In this document: in pieces, positions 26,972-38,193 of the stretch | How the letters are laid out: every line of letters starts with the position of its first letter | How positions within the stretch are numbered: the first letter of the stretch is position 1 | DNA from: Actinomadura sp. NBRC 104412 | Lineage (GTDB): Bacteria > Actinomycetota > Actinomycetes > Streptosporangiales > Streptosporangiaceae | Reading direction: 5' to 3' | Assembly: GCF_030269515.1 (NCBI RefSeq) | Contig: NZ_BSTM01000004.1 | Location: forward strand, 62,001 to 126,000 | DNA: 64,000 nucleotides | Notes under the pieces: generated by a model | Database searches by the model: none | What the model was told of the DNA's origin: nothing | Seen by the model: only the letters and a program-made list of their open reading frames with translations | Translations under genes and position numbers: made by a program

Positions 26972-27684
26972 GACTCGATCCGATCGGCCGCGACGAGGCC
27001 CGGGAGCTGGCCCGGCGCGAGCTGGAGAAGCCGATCTACCACCGGGACGAGCCGTCCTGGCTGGAACGCTCGCTGGAACGCGTGGTCGACTGGCTGAACG
27101 AGCTGTTCGGCCACCGTCTGGTCCCCGAGGGGCGGGGCGAGGGCGGCGGCCGGCTCTCGCTGCTGATCATCCTGCTGCTGCTGGCCGTCGCGATCGCGCT
27201 GATCGCCTGGATCATGCGGGGACGGCGCAACACCCGTTCGCGGCAGGAGGCGCTGCTCGAGGAGGAGCCGACCACCGCCAAGGACCACCGCACGGCCGCC
27301 GAGGAGTTCGCCGCCGCCGCCGACTGGCCCAACGCGATCCGGGAACGCCTGCGCGCCCTGGCTCGCAACCTGGAGGAGCGCGCGGTGCTCGCCCCGCGGC
27401 CCGGCCGCACCGCGGACGAGCTGGCCGCCGAGGCGGGCGAGGCTCTGCCCGCGCTGGCCGACGACCTGCGCGAGGGCGTGCGGATCTTCGACGACGTCTG
27501 GTACGGCGACCGGCCCGGCAGCGCGGACGCCTACGCCCGCGTGAGGGACCTTGACGACAAGGTCCGCGCGGCCCGCCCCCGCCCGCTCGGCGACGGCGAC
27601 GGCACCGGCGGCGCCGAGGACGGCGAGGAGGACGGGGACGCGGCGATGGCGGGCGCCGCCGGGGAAGGGGGCCTCCGATGGTGA
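26968..27684 (+). CDS. DUF4129-domain membrane protein
   Basis: A 238-residue protein started at ATG 26968, which overlaps the preceding stop and follows GAGGGGG. N-terminal helical segment: LDPIGRDEARELARRELEKPIYHRDEPSWLERSLERVVDWLNELF. One transmembrane helix follows (LSLLIILLLLAVAIALIAWIM), then the cytoplasmic DUF4129 domain (TAAEEFAAAADWPNAIRERLRALARNLEERAVLAPRPGRTADELAAEA). An acidic Gly/Asp tail closes it. Such proteins occur with MoxR ATPases and DUF58 proteins and may form part of an envelope complex, but the role is unknown. It overlaps the next gene by seven bases. Confidence 0.85.
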   Translation: MRLDPIGRDEARELARRELEKPIYHRDEPSWLERSLERVVDWLNELFGHRLVPEGRGEGGGRLSLLIILLLLAVAIALIAWIMRGRRNTRSRQEALLEEEPTTAKDHRTAAEEFAAAADWPNAIRERLRALARNLEERAVLAPRPGRTADELAAEAGEALPALADDLREGVRIFDDVWYGDRPGSADAYARVRDLDDKVRAARPRPLGDGDGTGGAEDGEEDGDAAMAGAAGEGGLRW

Positions 27685-28907
27685 CCGGCACCGAGCAGGC
27701 CCCGGCCCCCGCCACACAGGGCGCGGACGGCGGGGACGTCCCGTCGGCACGGCAGATCACGGCGCGGCGCTGGAAGGCGTCGCGCAGCATCCTGGCCGCC
27801 GCGCTCGCGGTGATCGTGCTCGGGCTCGGCTTGGCCGCGCTGCGCCCGTCCGGCTCCGCCCAAGCCGGCGACCCCGAGTCCCCCACCAGGCGCGGCACCC
27901 GGGCGCTCGCCGAGATCCTGAGGGGGCACGGGACGCCCGTGCGGGTGTCCAGGGACGCCGGGGACGCCGCAGCGGCCGCCACCGCCGGGACGGTCCTGAT
28001 CATCACCCGTTCGGAACGGCTGACCCGCTCCGACATCGCGCGGCTCCAGGGCGTCCAGGCCGACCTGCTGCTGGTCGAGCCCACGCGGGACGTGCTCGAA
28101 GCGCTGGCCCCGGGCGTGGAGAAGGCCGGCGACACCTTCGAGGAGACCGCCGAGCCCGGGTGCCCGCTGCAAGCGGCCACGCTCGCCGGACGGGTCGACT
28201 TCGGCGACTCCGACACCTACACCGCCCCCGCCGGAGGCACCGCCTGCTACCGCGACCAGGCGGAGACGGACTCGCGGGTGTATCGGCTCGTCCAGGTCCG
28301 CGCGGGCGAGCGGACGATCACGGTGCTCGGCTCCGGCACACCGCTCACCAACGAACGGCTGGACGAGGAGGGCGGCGCCGCGCTGGGCATGAACCTGGCC
28401 GGGGCGCGCTCCTCCGCGGTCTGGCTGATCCCCGACCTGCCCGAACCGGGCAGCGGCAGCGAGGAGGAGACCCTCACCGGCCTGCTGCCACTGGGCGTCA
28501 AGCTGTTCTTCCTGCAACTGGTCATCGGCGTCGTGCTGCTCGCGCTGTGGCGGGCGCGGCGGCTCGGACCCGTGGTGGCCGAGGCGCTGCCGGTGGTCGT
28601 CCGGTCCGCCGAGACCGTCGAGGGACGGGCGCGGCTGTATCGGGCGCACCGGGCCCGCGGCAGCGCCGCCGAGGCGCTGCGCGCCGGGGCCAGGGAACGG
28701 CTCGTCCCCCTCCTCGGGCTGCCCCGCAGCGCCGCCGACGACCCCGCCTCCGCACGGGAGATCGTCACCGCCGTCGCCCAGCGCACGACCTACGACGAGG
28801 CGATGGTCGGAGTGGCCCTGTACGGTCCTGAGCCTGCGGACGACGGCCAGCTGGTGGGCCTCAGCGACCTTCTCGACGACCTGGAAAGGCAGGTACGCAC
28901 CTCGTGA
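27678..28907 (+). CDS. DUF4350-domain membrane protein
   Basis: A 409-residue protein started at ATG 27678 inside the end of the DUF4129 gene. One N-terminal transmembrane helix (ASRSILAAALAVIVLGLGLAAL) precedes an extracytoplasmic DUF4350 domain (RRGTRALAEILRGHGTPVRVS, then VLIITRSERLTRSDIARLQGV and LLLVEPTRDVLEAL). This is a ThuA/GATase-like fold in related proteins. A second helix (LFFLQLVIGVVLLALWRARRLGPVVAEALPVVVR) leads to a cytoplasmic tail. It overlaps the MoxR gene start by four bases. It belongs to the same operon and presumably the same complex; no catalytic residue is obvious. Confidence 0.85.
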   Translation: MVTGTEQAPAPATQGADGGDVPSARQITARRWKASRSILAAALAVIVLGLGLAALRPSGSAQAGDPESPTRRGTRALAEILRGHGTPVRVSRDAGDAAAAATAGTVLIITRSERLTRSDIARLQGVQADLLLVEPTRDVLEALAPGVEKAGDTFEETAEPGCPLQAATLAGRVDFGDSDTYTAPAGGTACYRDQAETDSRVYRLVQVRAGERTITVLGSGTPLTNERLDEEGGAALGMNLAGARSSAVWLIPDLPEPGSGSEEETLTGLLPLGVKLFFLQLVIGVVLLALWRARRLGPVVAEALPVVVRSAETVEGRARLYRAHRARGSAAEALRAGARERLVPLLGLPRSAADDPASAREIVTAVAQRTTYDEAMVGVALYGPEPADDGQLVGLSDLLDDLERQVRTS

Positions 28908-29908
28908 ACCATCCCGTCGGACTCGACAAGCAGGCCGCGGCCGATGACGCGCCGGCCGCGGCGGCCGACACCGCCAGGGCCGCCCTCCAGGCCCTCCGGG
29001 GAGAGGTCGCCAAGGCGGTCGTCGGCCAGGACTCGGTGGTCACCGGCCTGGTCATCGCGCTGCTGTGCCGCGGTCACGTGCTGCTGGAAGGCGTTCCCGG
29101 CACCGCCAAGACCCTGATGATCCGCACCCTGGCGCGCGCCCTCGACCTGGACTTCAAGCGGGTCCAGTTCACCCCCGACCTCATGCCGGGCGACGTCACG
29201 GGCTCGCTGATCTACGACAACCGGACCACGGAGTTCGAGTTCCGCGAGGGGCCGGTGTTCACCAATCTGATGCTGGCCGACGAGATCAACCGGACGCCCC
29301 CGAAGACCCAGGCGTCGCTGCTGGAGGCCATGGAGGAACGGCAGGTGTCGGTGGAGGGCTCGCCGCGCGCGCTGCCCGACCCGTTCGTGGTCTGCGCCAC
29401 CCAGAACCCCATCGAGTACGAGGGCACCTACCCGCTGCCGGAGGCGCAGCTCGACCGGTTCCTGCTGAAGCTGAACGTGCCCGTCCCCACCCGGGACGAG
29501 GAGATCTCGATGCTCCAGCGGCACGCCACCGGCTTCGATCCCCGCGACCTGTCCGCCGTCCAGGCGGTGGCGGGCGCCGACGAGCTGGCCGCCGGGCGGG
29601 CCGCCGTCCGCACCGTCCACCTGGACCCGAAGGTCGCCGCGTACGTGGTGGACCTGTGCCGCGCCACCCGGCAGTCCCCGTCCCTGACCCTGGGGGTGTC
29701 GCCGCGTGGCGCCACCGCGCTGCTGGCCACGTCCCGCGCCTGGGCCTGGATGTCGGGACGCGACTACGTCACCCCCGACGACGTCAAGGCGCTGGCCCGG
29801 CCCACCCTGCGGCACCGCGTCCAGCTTCGTCCCGAGGCGGAGCTGGAGGGCGCCACCGCGGACGGCGTGCTGGAAGGCATCCTCGCCCACGTCCCCGCGC
29901 CGCGCTGA
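28904..29908 (+). CDS. MoxR-family AAA+ ATPase
   Basis: A 334-residue ATPase. Walker A is GVPGTAKT within HVLLEGVPGTAKTLMIRTLA. Walker B lies in NLMLADEINRTPPKTQASLLEAMEERQVSVEG, sensor 1 is ATQNPIEYEGTYPLPEAQLDRFLLKL, and the lid contains SPSLTLGVSPRGATALLATSRAWA. MoxR proteins act as chaperones that assemble or activate partner proteins, often those with von Willebrand A domains; the DUF58 product next door is the expected partner. GTG at 28904 overlaps the previous stop. It lies 24 bp ahead of the DUF58 gene. Confidence 0.95.
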   Translation: MNHPVGLDKQAAADDAPAAAADTARAALQALRGEVAKAVVGQDSVVTGLVIALLCRGHVLLEGVPGTAKTLMIRTLARALDLDFKRVQFTPDLMPGDVTGSLIYDNRTTEFEFREGPVFTNLMLADEINRTPPKTQASLLEAMEERQVSVEGSPRALPDPFVVCATQNPIEYEGTYPLPEAQLDRFLLKLNVPVPTRDEEISMLQRHATGFDPRDLSAVQAVAGADELAAGRAAVRTVHLDPKVAAYVVDLCRATRQSPSLTLGVSPRGATALLATSRAWAWMSGRDYVTPDDVKALARPTLRHRVQLRPEAELEGATADGVLEGILAHVPAPR

Positions 29909-29932
29909 TCCCCGGAACGAGGTGATGGTCTG

Positions 29933-31225
29933 ATGGCGCTGACCGGACGGCTCGCCCTGCTCGCCCTGCTCGGCGCCCCCGTGCCGATCGTCGTGCAGAG
30001 CTGGTGGGCGCTGCTGGGCGTCTGGGCCGCGCTCCTGCTGGGCGTGGTCACAGACCTCGCCCTGGCCGGGAACGTGCGGGCGCTGCGCTTCCACCGCGAG
30101 GGCGACACCAACGTCCGGCTCGGCCAGACCGCCCGTGTCGCGCTGATCGTCGAGAACATGGGGCGGCGCAGGCTCAAGGCCGTCGTCCGCGACGCCTGGC
30201 CGCCCAGCGCCGGCGCGGCGCCCCGTACCGTACGGGTGGACGTGCCCGCGGGTGAGCGCCGCCGCGTCGAGATCACCCTGCGTCCCACCCGGCGCGGCGA
30301 CCGGCAGGCGGTCACCGTCACCGTCCGCTCCCGGGGGCCGCTCGGGCTGGCCGCCCGGCAACTGTCGCGCCCCGCGCCCTGGACGGTACGGGTGCTGCCC
30401 GCGTTCCCGTCCCGCCGCCACCTGCCCGCCAAGCTGTCCAAACTGCGGCAGCTCACCGGCCAGCACGTCGCGCTCATCCGCGGGCAGGGCACCGAGTTCG
30501 ACTCCCTGCGCGAGTACGTGGACGGCGACGACGTCCGTTCCATCGACTGGCGCGCCACCGCACGGCGCGCCGACGTGATGGTGCGCACGTGGCGCCCGGA
30601 ACGCGACCGCCGCCTGTATCTGGTGCTCGACACCGGCCGCACGTCCGCGGGACGCGTCGGCGACATCCCCCGGCTGGACTGCTCGATGGACGCGGCGTTG
30701 CTCCTGGGCGCGCTGGCGTCCCGCGCGGGCGACCGCGTCGACATGCTCGCCTACGACCGCCGCGTGCGCGCCCGCGTGGAGGGCGCATCCCGTACCGAGG
30801 TGCTCCCGGCGATGGTGCAGGCGATGGCCCCGCTCGAACCCGAGCTGATCGAGTGCGACGCCGCCGGGATGGTGTCCACCCTGCTGTCCCGGGTCCGGCA
30901 GCGCTGCCTGGTCGTGCTGCTCACCGAGCTGAACGGCGCCGCGCTGGAGGAGGGCCTGCTGCCGCTGCTGCCCCAGCTCACGTCCCGCCACCTGGTCATG
31001 CTCGCCGCCGTGGGCGACCCCCGGGTCGGCGAGATGGCCGGCGCCCGCGGCGACCTGGCCTCGGTGTACGACGCGGCCGCCGCGGAACGCGCCCGAGCCG
31101 AACGCCGCCGCCTCACCGCCGAACTCCGCACCCACGGCGTAGAGGTCGTCGACGCCCCACCAGAAGAACTGGCCCCCGCCCTGGCCGACGCCTACCTGGC
31201 CCTCAAAGCCGCAGGACGCCTGTAA
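29933..31225 (+). CDS. DUF58 (von Willebrand A-like) protein
   Basis: A 430-residue protein. The first 55 residues hold two hydrophobic helices. A beta-rich segment follows (RLGQTARVALIVENMGRRRLKAVVRDAWPP), then the DUF58 signature around residues 185-225: GQGTEFDSLREYVDGDDVRSIDWRATARRADVMVRTWRPERDRR. The C-terminal half is the vWA-like domain (LYLVLDTGRTSAG...LDCSMDAALLLGALASRAGDRVDMLAYDRR). Partner of MoxR-type ATPases in a conserved membrane system of unknown function. ATG at 29933 comes 24 bp after the MoxR gene. Confidence 0.93.
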   Translation: MALTGRLALLALLGAPVPIVVQSWWALLGVWAALLLGVVTDLALAGNVRALRFHREGDTNVRLGQTARVALIVENMGRRRLKAVVRDAWPPSAGAAPRTVRVDVPAGERRRVEITLRPTRRGDRQAVTVTVRSRGPLGLAARQLSRPAPWTVRVLPAFPSRRHLPAKLSKLRQLTGQHVALIRGQGTEFDSLREYVDGDDVRSIDWRATARRADVMVRTWRPERDRRLYLVLDTGRTSAGRVGDIPRLDCSMDAALLLGALASRAGDRVDMLAYDRRVRARVEGASRTEVLPAMVQAMAPLEPELIECDAAGMVSTLLSRVRQRCLVVLLTELNGAALEEGLLPLLPQLTSRHLVMLAAVGDPRVGEMAGARGDLASVYDAAAAERARAERRRLTAELRTHGVEVVDAPPEELAPALADAYLALKAAGRL

Positions 31226-31326
31226 CCCTTCGCGTGGTCACCGGCGAGTTCCCCAGTACCCTCTAAGGGCGAGGAGCATGCAGACCCAGCCCTTATTACG
31301 GGCATCTTCCGAGGAAGTGGACGCAA

Positions 31327-31893
31327 ATGGGCGCATTGCCGGAATGGATGTCGTCGCTTCCTGAACAAGGACTAACGGCGGAGGAATACGATCGGATGCC
31401 GGCAGAGCACTGCCGGAACATCGAAATCGTCGACGGAAAGATCGTCGTATCTCCCTCCGCGACCCCAAGGCACAACCGCATCGTCTGGCGGCTGGCAGGC
31501 GCATTGGAGAAAATCCTGCCGGAGCCGTGGCAGGTGACGATCGACGTCGACCTGCGCATCTCCGAGGTCCCGCTGACCAACCGGCGTCCCGACGTCATCG
31601 TCTTCAAGGGCGATCCGGACAAGATTCCGGTGCTCCCGTCGTCCACCATGCTCGTCGTGGAGGTCATGAGCCAGGGCAGCGTGAACACGGATCGTCTGGA
31701 CAAGCCCGCAGAATACGCATCAGTCGAAATACCGTATTTCTGGCGTATCGAACGTGATAGCGCCGGGCTGATCGTCTATACGCACATCCTGAATCCCACC
31801 ACCAAGAGCTACGCACCGGCGGGCGCCCACTCCCTCACGTTGAAGACCGATCGGCCCTTCCCCATGGAGATCGATCTGACCGCTCTGGTCTGA
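31327..31893 (+). CDS. Uma2-family (DUF820) putative restriction-endonuclease-fold protein
   Basis: A 188-residue protein with the PD-(D/E)XK layout of the Uma2 family: NIEIVDGKIVVSPSATPRHN, Asp89 in NRRPDVIVF, Glu112 in MLVVEVMSQGS, and the closing KPAEYASVEIPYFWRIERD. Uma2 proteins are widespread in cyanobacteria and actinobacteria, often in many copies, with uncertain function; a nuclease role is inferred from the fold. Codon use is visibly less GC-rich than in its neighbours (codons such as GAA, ATA and TAT recur), suggesting later acquisition. It interrupts the DUF58-SpoIIM-RDD neighbourhood and converges on the SpoIIM gene. Confidence 0.85.
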   Translation: MGALPEWMSSLPEQGLTAEEYDRMPAEHCRNIEIVDGKIVVSPSATPRHNRIVWRLAGALEKILPEPWQVTIDVDLRISEVPLTNRRPDVIVFKGDPDKIPVLPSSTMLVVEVMSQGSVNTDRLDKPAEYASVEIPYFWRIERDSAGLIVYTHILNPTTKSYAPAGAHSLTLKTDRPFPMEIDLTALV

Positions 31894-31925
31894 CCCACTG
31901 GTCTGATCCGCCCGCTCAGGCCGGG

Positions 31926-32921
31926 TCAGCCGGAGGTGGGGGCCAGATCTGGGTGGATGTCGGCGTCGCCGGTCTCGCCTTGGCGGAGGGCTCGGCGGCC
32001 GAGGATGACGACGTAGGCGAGGAAGGCGGCCTCGGCGACCACGCCGAGGCCGACGCGCAGCCAGGTGGTGTGGACCCAGCCGGTGACGAAGCCCTCGATG
32101 AGACCGGAGACCAGGAGCGCCCCGATCAGGCCGAGGGCGATGCCGACCGCGGCGCGTCCCTCCTCGGCCAGGGCCTGGCCGCGGCGGCGGCGCCCCGGGT
32201 CGATCACCGTCCAGCCGAGTCTGAGGCCGGCACCGCAGGCCAGGTACACCGCGGTCAGCTCCAGCAGGCCGTGCGGCAGGATCAGGCCGAAGAAGATGTC
32301 GCCCTTGCCGTAGGCGAACATCAGCCCGGCGACGACCCCCAGGTTGAGCTGGTTGGCCACCAGGACGGAGATCGTGGGGATGCCGAGCAGGATCCCGAAG
32401 ATCAGCGCCACCGCGGACACCCACGCGTTGTTGATCCACACCTGGAACGCGAACGAGGCCGCCGAGTGCTCGGTGTAGTAGTTGGCGAAGTCCCGTTCCA
32501 CCAGCTCACGGATCTCGTACGGGGTGCCGACCGCCGCCTGCGCCTCGGGGCTGCGCGCCACCCAGATCGCCAGCGCCAGCGACAGCAGGTTGCCCAGCAC
32601 CGCGCAGCCGAGCCACCACCAGCGCGTCCGGTACGCGGTCGCCGGGAACGACACCGTGGCGAAGCGCGACACGTCCCGCCACAGCGGGGCCTGCGCGCCC
32701 GCGACCGCCGCCCGTCCCCGCGCCACCAGCCCCGACAGCCGCCCGACCAGCATCGGGTCGGGCGAACTCGACCGGACCACCGACAGGTGGGTGGCGGTGC
32801 GCTGGTAGAGCTCGACCAGCTCGTCGATCTCCGGGCCGGTCAGCTTGCGGCTCGAGTTGATCAGCCATTCCAGGCGCCGCCACTCGGCGTTGTGCGCGGC
32901 CACGTAGGCGTCGACGTCCAC
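31926..32921 (-). CDS. SpoIIM-family (stage II sporulation protein M-like) membrane protein
   Basis: A 331-residue membrane protein. The cytoplasmic N-terminus begins MDVDAYVAAHNAEWRRLEWLINSSRKLTGPEIDELVELYQRTATHLSVVRSSS in form, followed by about five or six helices, including FQVWINNAWVSAVALIFGILLGIPTISVL and IFFGLILPHGLLELTAVYLACGAGLRLGW. This is the actinobacterial SpoIIM type, found paired with RDD, DUF58 and MoxR genes. In Bacillus SpoIIM is part of the engulfment machinery; here a link to sporulation is not implied. It diverges from the RDD gene, leaving about 85 bp for promoters. Confidence 0.88.
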   Translation of the reverse strand: MDVDAYVAAHNAEWRRLEWLINSSRKLTGPEIDELVELYQRTATHLSVVRSSSPDPMLVGRLSGLVARGRAAVAGAQAPLWRDVSRFATVSFPATAYRTRWWWLGCAVLGNLLSLALAIWVARSPEAQAAVGTPYEIRELVERDFANYYTEHSAASFAFQVWINNAWVSAVALIFGILLGIPTISVLVANQLNLGVVAGLMFAYGKGDIFFGLILPHGLLELTAVYLACGAGLRLGWTVIDPGRRRRGQALAEEGRAAVGIALGLIGALLVSGLIEGFVTGWVHTTWLRVGLGVVAEAAFLAYVVILGRRALRQGETGDADIHPDLAPTSG

Positions 32922-33006
32922 CCGGCGAGACTAACGCCTGAAACTCACCGGCGCCGCTGCGATACGGGCACAATGGACACGCACCGCCCGCTCCGGAGGA
33001 GGCCCC

Positions 33007-34032
33007 TTGCCCCAGCTCGTGACCGGCGAGGCCGTCGCGCTCGACATCCGGGTGGCGCGGCTCGCCAGCCGGGGATGCGCCCTTCTGCTGGACCTGTTCT
33101 TCCAGATGTTCATCCTGAACGTGCTGCTCTACCTGGCCGGGATGACCGCGCTGATCGCCGACGAGGCGTGGTCGATCGGGCTCAGCATCCTGGCGGTCGC
33201 GCTGGTGATCGTCGGGTACCCGTGCATGTTCGAGACCCTGTCGCGGGGCCGCACACTGGGCAAGATGGCCGTCGGGTTGCGGGTGGTGGCCGACGACGGC
33301 GGCCCGATCCGGTTCCGGCAGGCGCTGGTGCGGGCGCTGGCCGGGTTCGTGGAGTTCTTCGTCCTGTACGGGGCGCCCGCGCTGCTCACCTCGCTGTTCA
33401 ACCGGCGCGGCAAGCGTCTCGGCGACCTGTTCGCCGGCACCGTCGTCATCCAGGAGCGGGTGCCGCACTCGGCGCTGCACGGCCCGGTCGCGGTGATGCC
33501 GCCGCAACTCGCCGGGTGGGCGCGCACGCTTGAGGTCTCGATGCTGTCCGACGAGCTGGCGATGACGGCCCGGCAGTACCTGTCCCGGTTCTGGGAACTG
33601 CGCCCCGAGATCCGGGACGAACTGGGCGAGCGGATCGCCAGGCAGGTGCTCGCCGTGGTCAGCCCGCCCCCGCCGCCCGGGGTGCGCCCGGAGATCCTCA
33701 TCTCCGCCGTGCTGGCCGAACGGCGCCGCCGGGAGGAGTGGCGCCTCTGGCAGCGCCAGGAACGCCGCAGGCGCAAGCAGGGCCACGCCTGGCCCCCTGC
33801 CGTCCGGCCGCCCGCCCCCGTGCCCGCGATGGCCATGGCGGGGGCGCCTCCGGCCGCTCCGGCGCGGCCAGGGCCGCCCGCGCCTCCGCCGTTCAGCGAT
33901 CCGCAACCCGGTCAGCCGCGGTTCCTGCCGCCGCCCGACTATGGCGCCGGCCCGTACCAGCAGGTCCTGAACCGCCCGCCCGGCCCGCCGCCTGGCTGGC
34001 CGGGGCCGCCTGGTCCGCGGCCGCGGTACTGA
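33007..34032 (+). CDS. RDD-family membrane protein
   Basis: A 341-residue protein started at TTG 33007, with GGAGGAGG at 32995-33002. The RDD domain covers residues of about 10-160: VALDIRVARLASRGCALLLDLFFQMFILNVLLYLAG, then FETLSRGRTLGKMAVGLRVV and FNRRGKRLGDLFAGTVVIQER. Three or four transmembrane helices are visible. A long helical, charged middle section and a Pro-rich C-terminal third (many PPAAP/PPGPP runs) follow. Partner of the divergent SpoIIM gene in many actinobacteria. Its TGA is separated from the stop of the convergent next gene by a single base. Confidence 0.88.
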   Translation: MPQLVTGEAVALDIRVARLASRGCALLLDLFFQMFILNVLLYLAGMTALIADEAWSIGLSILAVALVIVGYPCMFETLSRGRTLGKMAVGLRVVADDGGPIRFRQALVRALAGFVEFFVLYGAPALLTSLFNRRGKRLGDLFAGTVVIQERVPHSALHGPVAVMPPQLAGWARTLEVSMLSDELAMTARQYLSRFWELRPEIRDELGERIARQVLAVVSPPPPPGVRPEILISAVLAERRRREEWRLWQRQERRRRKQGHAWPPAVRPPAPVPAMAMAGAPPAAPARPGPPAPPPFSDPQPGQPRFLPPPDYGAGPYQQVLNRPPGPPPGWPGPPGPRPRY

Positions 34033-34033
34033 C

Positions 34034-34618
34034 TCAGGGCAGGGACGCCAGGCTGGGCGGGGTCTCCAGGTCCGCCAGCTCGATGCCTGGGGCGTCCAGG
34101 ACCACGTCCCCAGCAAGGTGGAAGACCTGCACCTCGCCTGTGGCCAGATCGGCCACCTCGTAGCGCGCGACCGGCAGCGGTTCGGTCTCGGTCTCGTAGG
34201 TGGTGACCTCCGCCAGGCGCCACCGCCGGTCGACGGTCAGCGCGGACAGCGCCGTTCCCGTGATCTGGACGAGCCGGATGTCGGCGTGCCCGCCCGGCTC
34301 CAGCCGCAGCGAACGCGACACCGCCACGAGGAACCCGGGCGACTCCCCCAGGAAGCCCAGGGCCCGCACACTTCGTTCCGTGGCCTCCGGACCCCCTCCG
34401 CGCACCCAGATCAGGTCGTGCCCGCTCACACCGCCGCGGATCCACCAGTCGGGACCGGCCAGCTCCACTCTCATCTGCCGCCAGCGGGCGTCCACGACCA
34501 GGTCCACGCGCACCCCGTCCGAGCGTTCACCGACATAGCGCCAGCCTCCGGCGCCCGGCGCGCACTGGAAGCGCTCCTCCAGGTCCGGCTCCAGGTGACG
34601 GTACGTTCCGCGCGGCAC
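34034..34618 (-). CDS. Hypothetical protein, possible beta-barrel or lipid-binding fold
   Basis: A 194-residue protein. GTG at 34618 is chosen because GAGG lies eight bases upstream and just follows the neighbouring stop; the frame continues upstream into that gene. The product begins VPRGTYRHLEPDLEERFQC and is rich in alternating strands: VRVDLVVDARWRQMRVELAGPDWWIRGG, LIWVRGG, LEPGGHADIRLVQITGTALSALTVDRRW, and EVADLATGEVQVFHLAGDVVLDAPGIELADLETP. I do not recognise the family with confidence; the pattern of repeated strands resembles small lipid-binding barrels. It is ten bases downstream of the SAH hydrolase-like gene and probably cotranscribed with it. Confidence 0.6.
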   Translation of the reverse strand: MPRGTYRHLEPDLEERFQCAPGAGGWRYVGERSDGVRVDLVVDARWRQMRVELAGPDWWIRGGVSGHDLIWVRGGGPEATERSVRALGFLGESPGFLVAVSRSLRLEPGGHADIRLVQITGTALSALTVDRRWRLAEVTTYETETEPLPVARYEVADLATGEVQVFHLAGDVVLDAPGIELADLETPPSLASLP

Positions 34619-34628
34619 GGACGGCGCC

Positions 34629-35885
<1,257 letters not shown>

Positions 35886-36012
35886 CTGCTCCCTCATGAG
35901 AACTGCCGGACGGGCACGACCCGTCCGGCAGTCCCTTATACCTCAGCCGTCCAAGCGACGATCTCAGCCGGTCCGCCCCAGCCCGTGACAACCCAAGCGT
36001 TGCACCCCCTCG

Positions 36013-36201
36013 CACCCACCCCAGCCCCGGACGGCGCCCAGGCGTTGCGATCGCGACCGAAGGCAGGGGCGAGCGCCAGCGAGACCCTGATCGCGAAGCG
36101 AGCCCCCAGGGCGAGTCGAAGCGATGCAGCGATCACACGCAAGCACGACAAGCGACGAGCCCCCAGGCGAGGAGCGCAGCTCGTGCTTGCCAATAAACAC
36201 A
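36013..36201 (-). repeat. Modular hairpin repeat, unit A1
   Basis: First of three tandem units (period 204-206 bp) lying downstream of ahcY. Read on the minus strand it has a CTGTGTTTATTG tail and an end hairpin with arms GCAAGCACGA/TCGTGCTTGC (plus-strand positions 36139-36148 and 36181-36190). The core has two GATCGC-containing words and a second hairpin with CAGGG/CCCTG arms. A partial remnant of another unit precedes it near 35990-36012. The end-hairpin core here has TGCAGCGATCACAC in place of the usual GCGATCGC. Confidence 0.85.
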
Positions 36202-36405
36202 GCACCCACCCCAGCCCCTCACCCCAGCCCCGAACGGTCGCCCAAGCGTTGCGATCGCGTCCGAAGGCAGGGGCGAGCGCCAGCGAGACCCTGATCGCGA
36301 AGCGAGCCCCCAGGGCGAGTCGAAGCGATGCCAGCGATCGCCGCAAGCACGACAAGCGACAAGCCCCCAGGCGAGAAGCACAGCTCGTGCTTGCAATAAA
36401 CACAG
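36202..36405 (-). repeat. Modular hairpin repeat, unit A2
   Basis: Second tandem unit, about 204 bp, nearly identical to its neighbours through the core. End-hairpin arms are at 36343-36352 and 36385-36394; the CAATAAACACAG boundary (plus strand) closes the unit. The G-rich spacer is longer by one CCCCAGCCC step than in A1. Confidence 0.85.
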
Positions 36406-36606
36406 CCGCACCCACCCCAGCCCCCAACCCCAACCCCGAACGGTCGCCCAAGCGCTGCGATCGCGACCGAAGGCAGGGGCGAGCGCCAGCGAGACCCTGA
36501 TCGCGAAGCGAGCCCCCAGGGCGAGTCGAAGCGATGCCAGCGATCGCCGCAAGCACGACAAGCGAGGAGCGCCAGCGACGAGCGCAGCTCGTGCTTGCAA
36601 ATGAAC
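36406..36606 (-). repeat. Modular hairpin repeat, unit A3, abutting the ahcY stop
   Basis: Third tandem unit. End-hairpin arms are at 36549-36558 and 36589-36598, so the hairpin begins nine bases after the ahcY stop codon (36607-36609), where a terminator would be expected. The loop carries an extra GAGGAGCGCCAGC stretch compared with A1 and A2. Confidence 0.85.
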
Positions 36607-38037
<1,431 letters not shown>

Positions 38038-38193
38038 GCCTGCGTAACTCCTCGTGTGTCCACTCGGGTCGGCGCCCGCCGCACCGCCGATCGGGGTGGG
38101 AGAGCCGGATCTTGCCGCGAGTCTAGGCCCGGCCCCGGCCCGAAGGCACGAGCGGAGCTGACTTTCTCACACTAATTTGTCAGAATCGACTCC

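Noticed and set aside
36133..36600. Long open frames through the repeats (for example products with RFAIRVSLALAPAFGRDRN)
   Set aside because: The frames stay open on both strands because the repeats are GC-rich. They have no ribosome sites and change frame between units, and the hairpin arms vary without regard to codons. I treat them as non-coding.
38038..38193. SAH riboswitch upstream of ahcY
   Set aside because: The leader lacks the conserved SAH-riboswitch core and the stem arrangement; only a short inverted repeat near the MerR start is visible.
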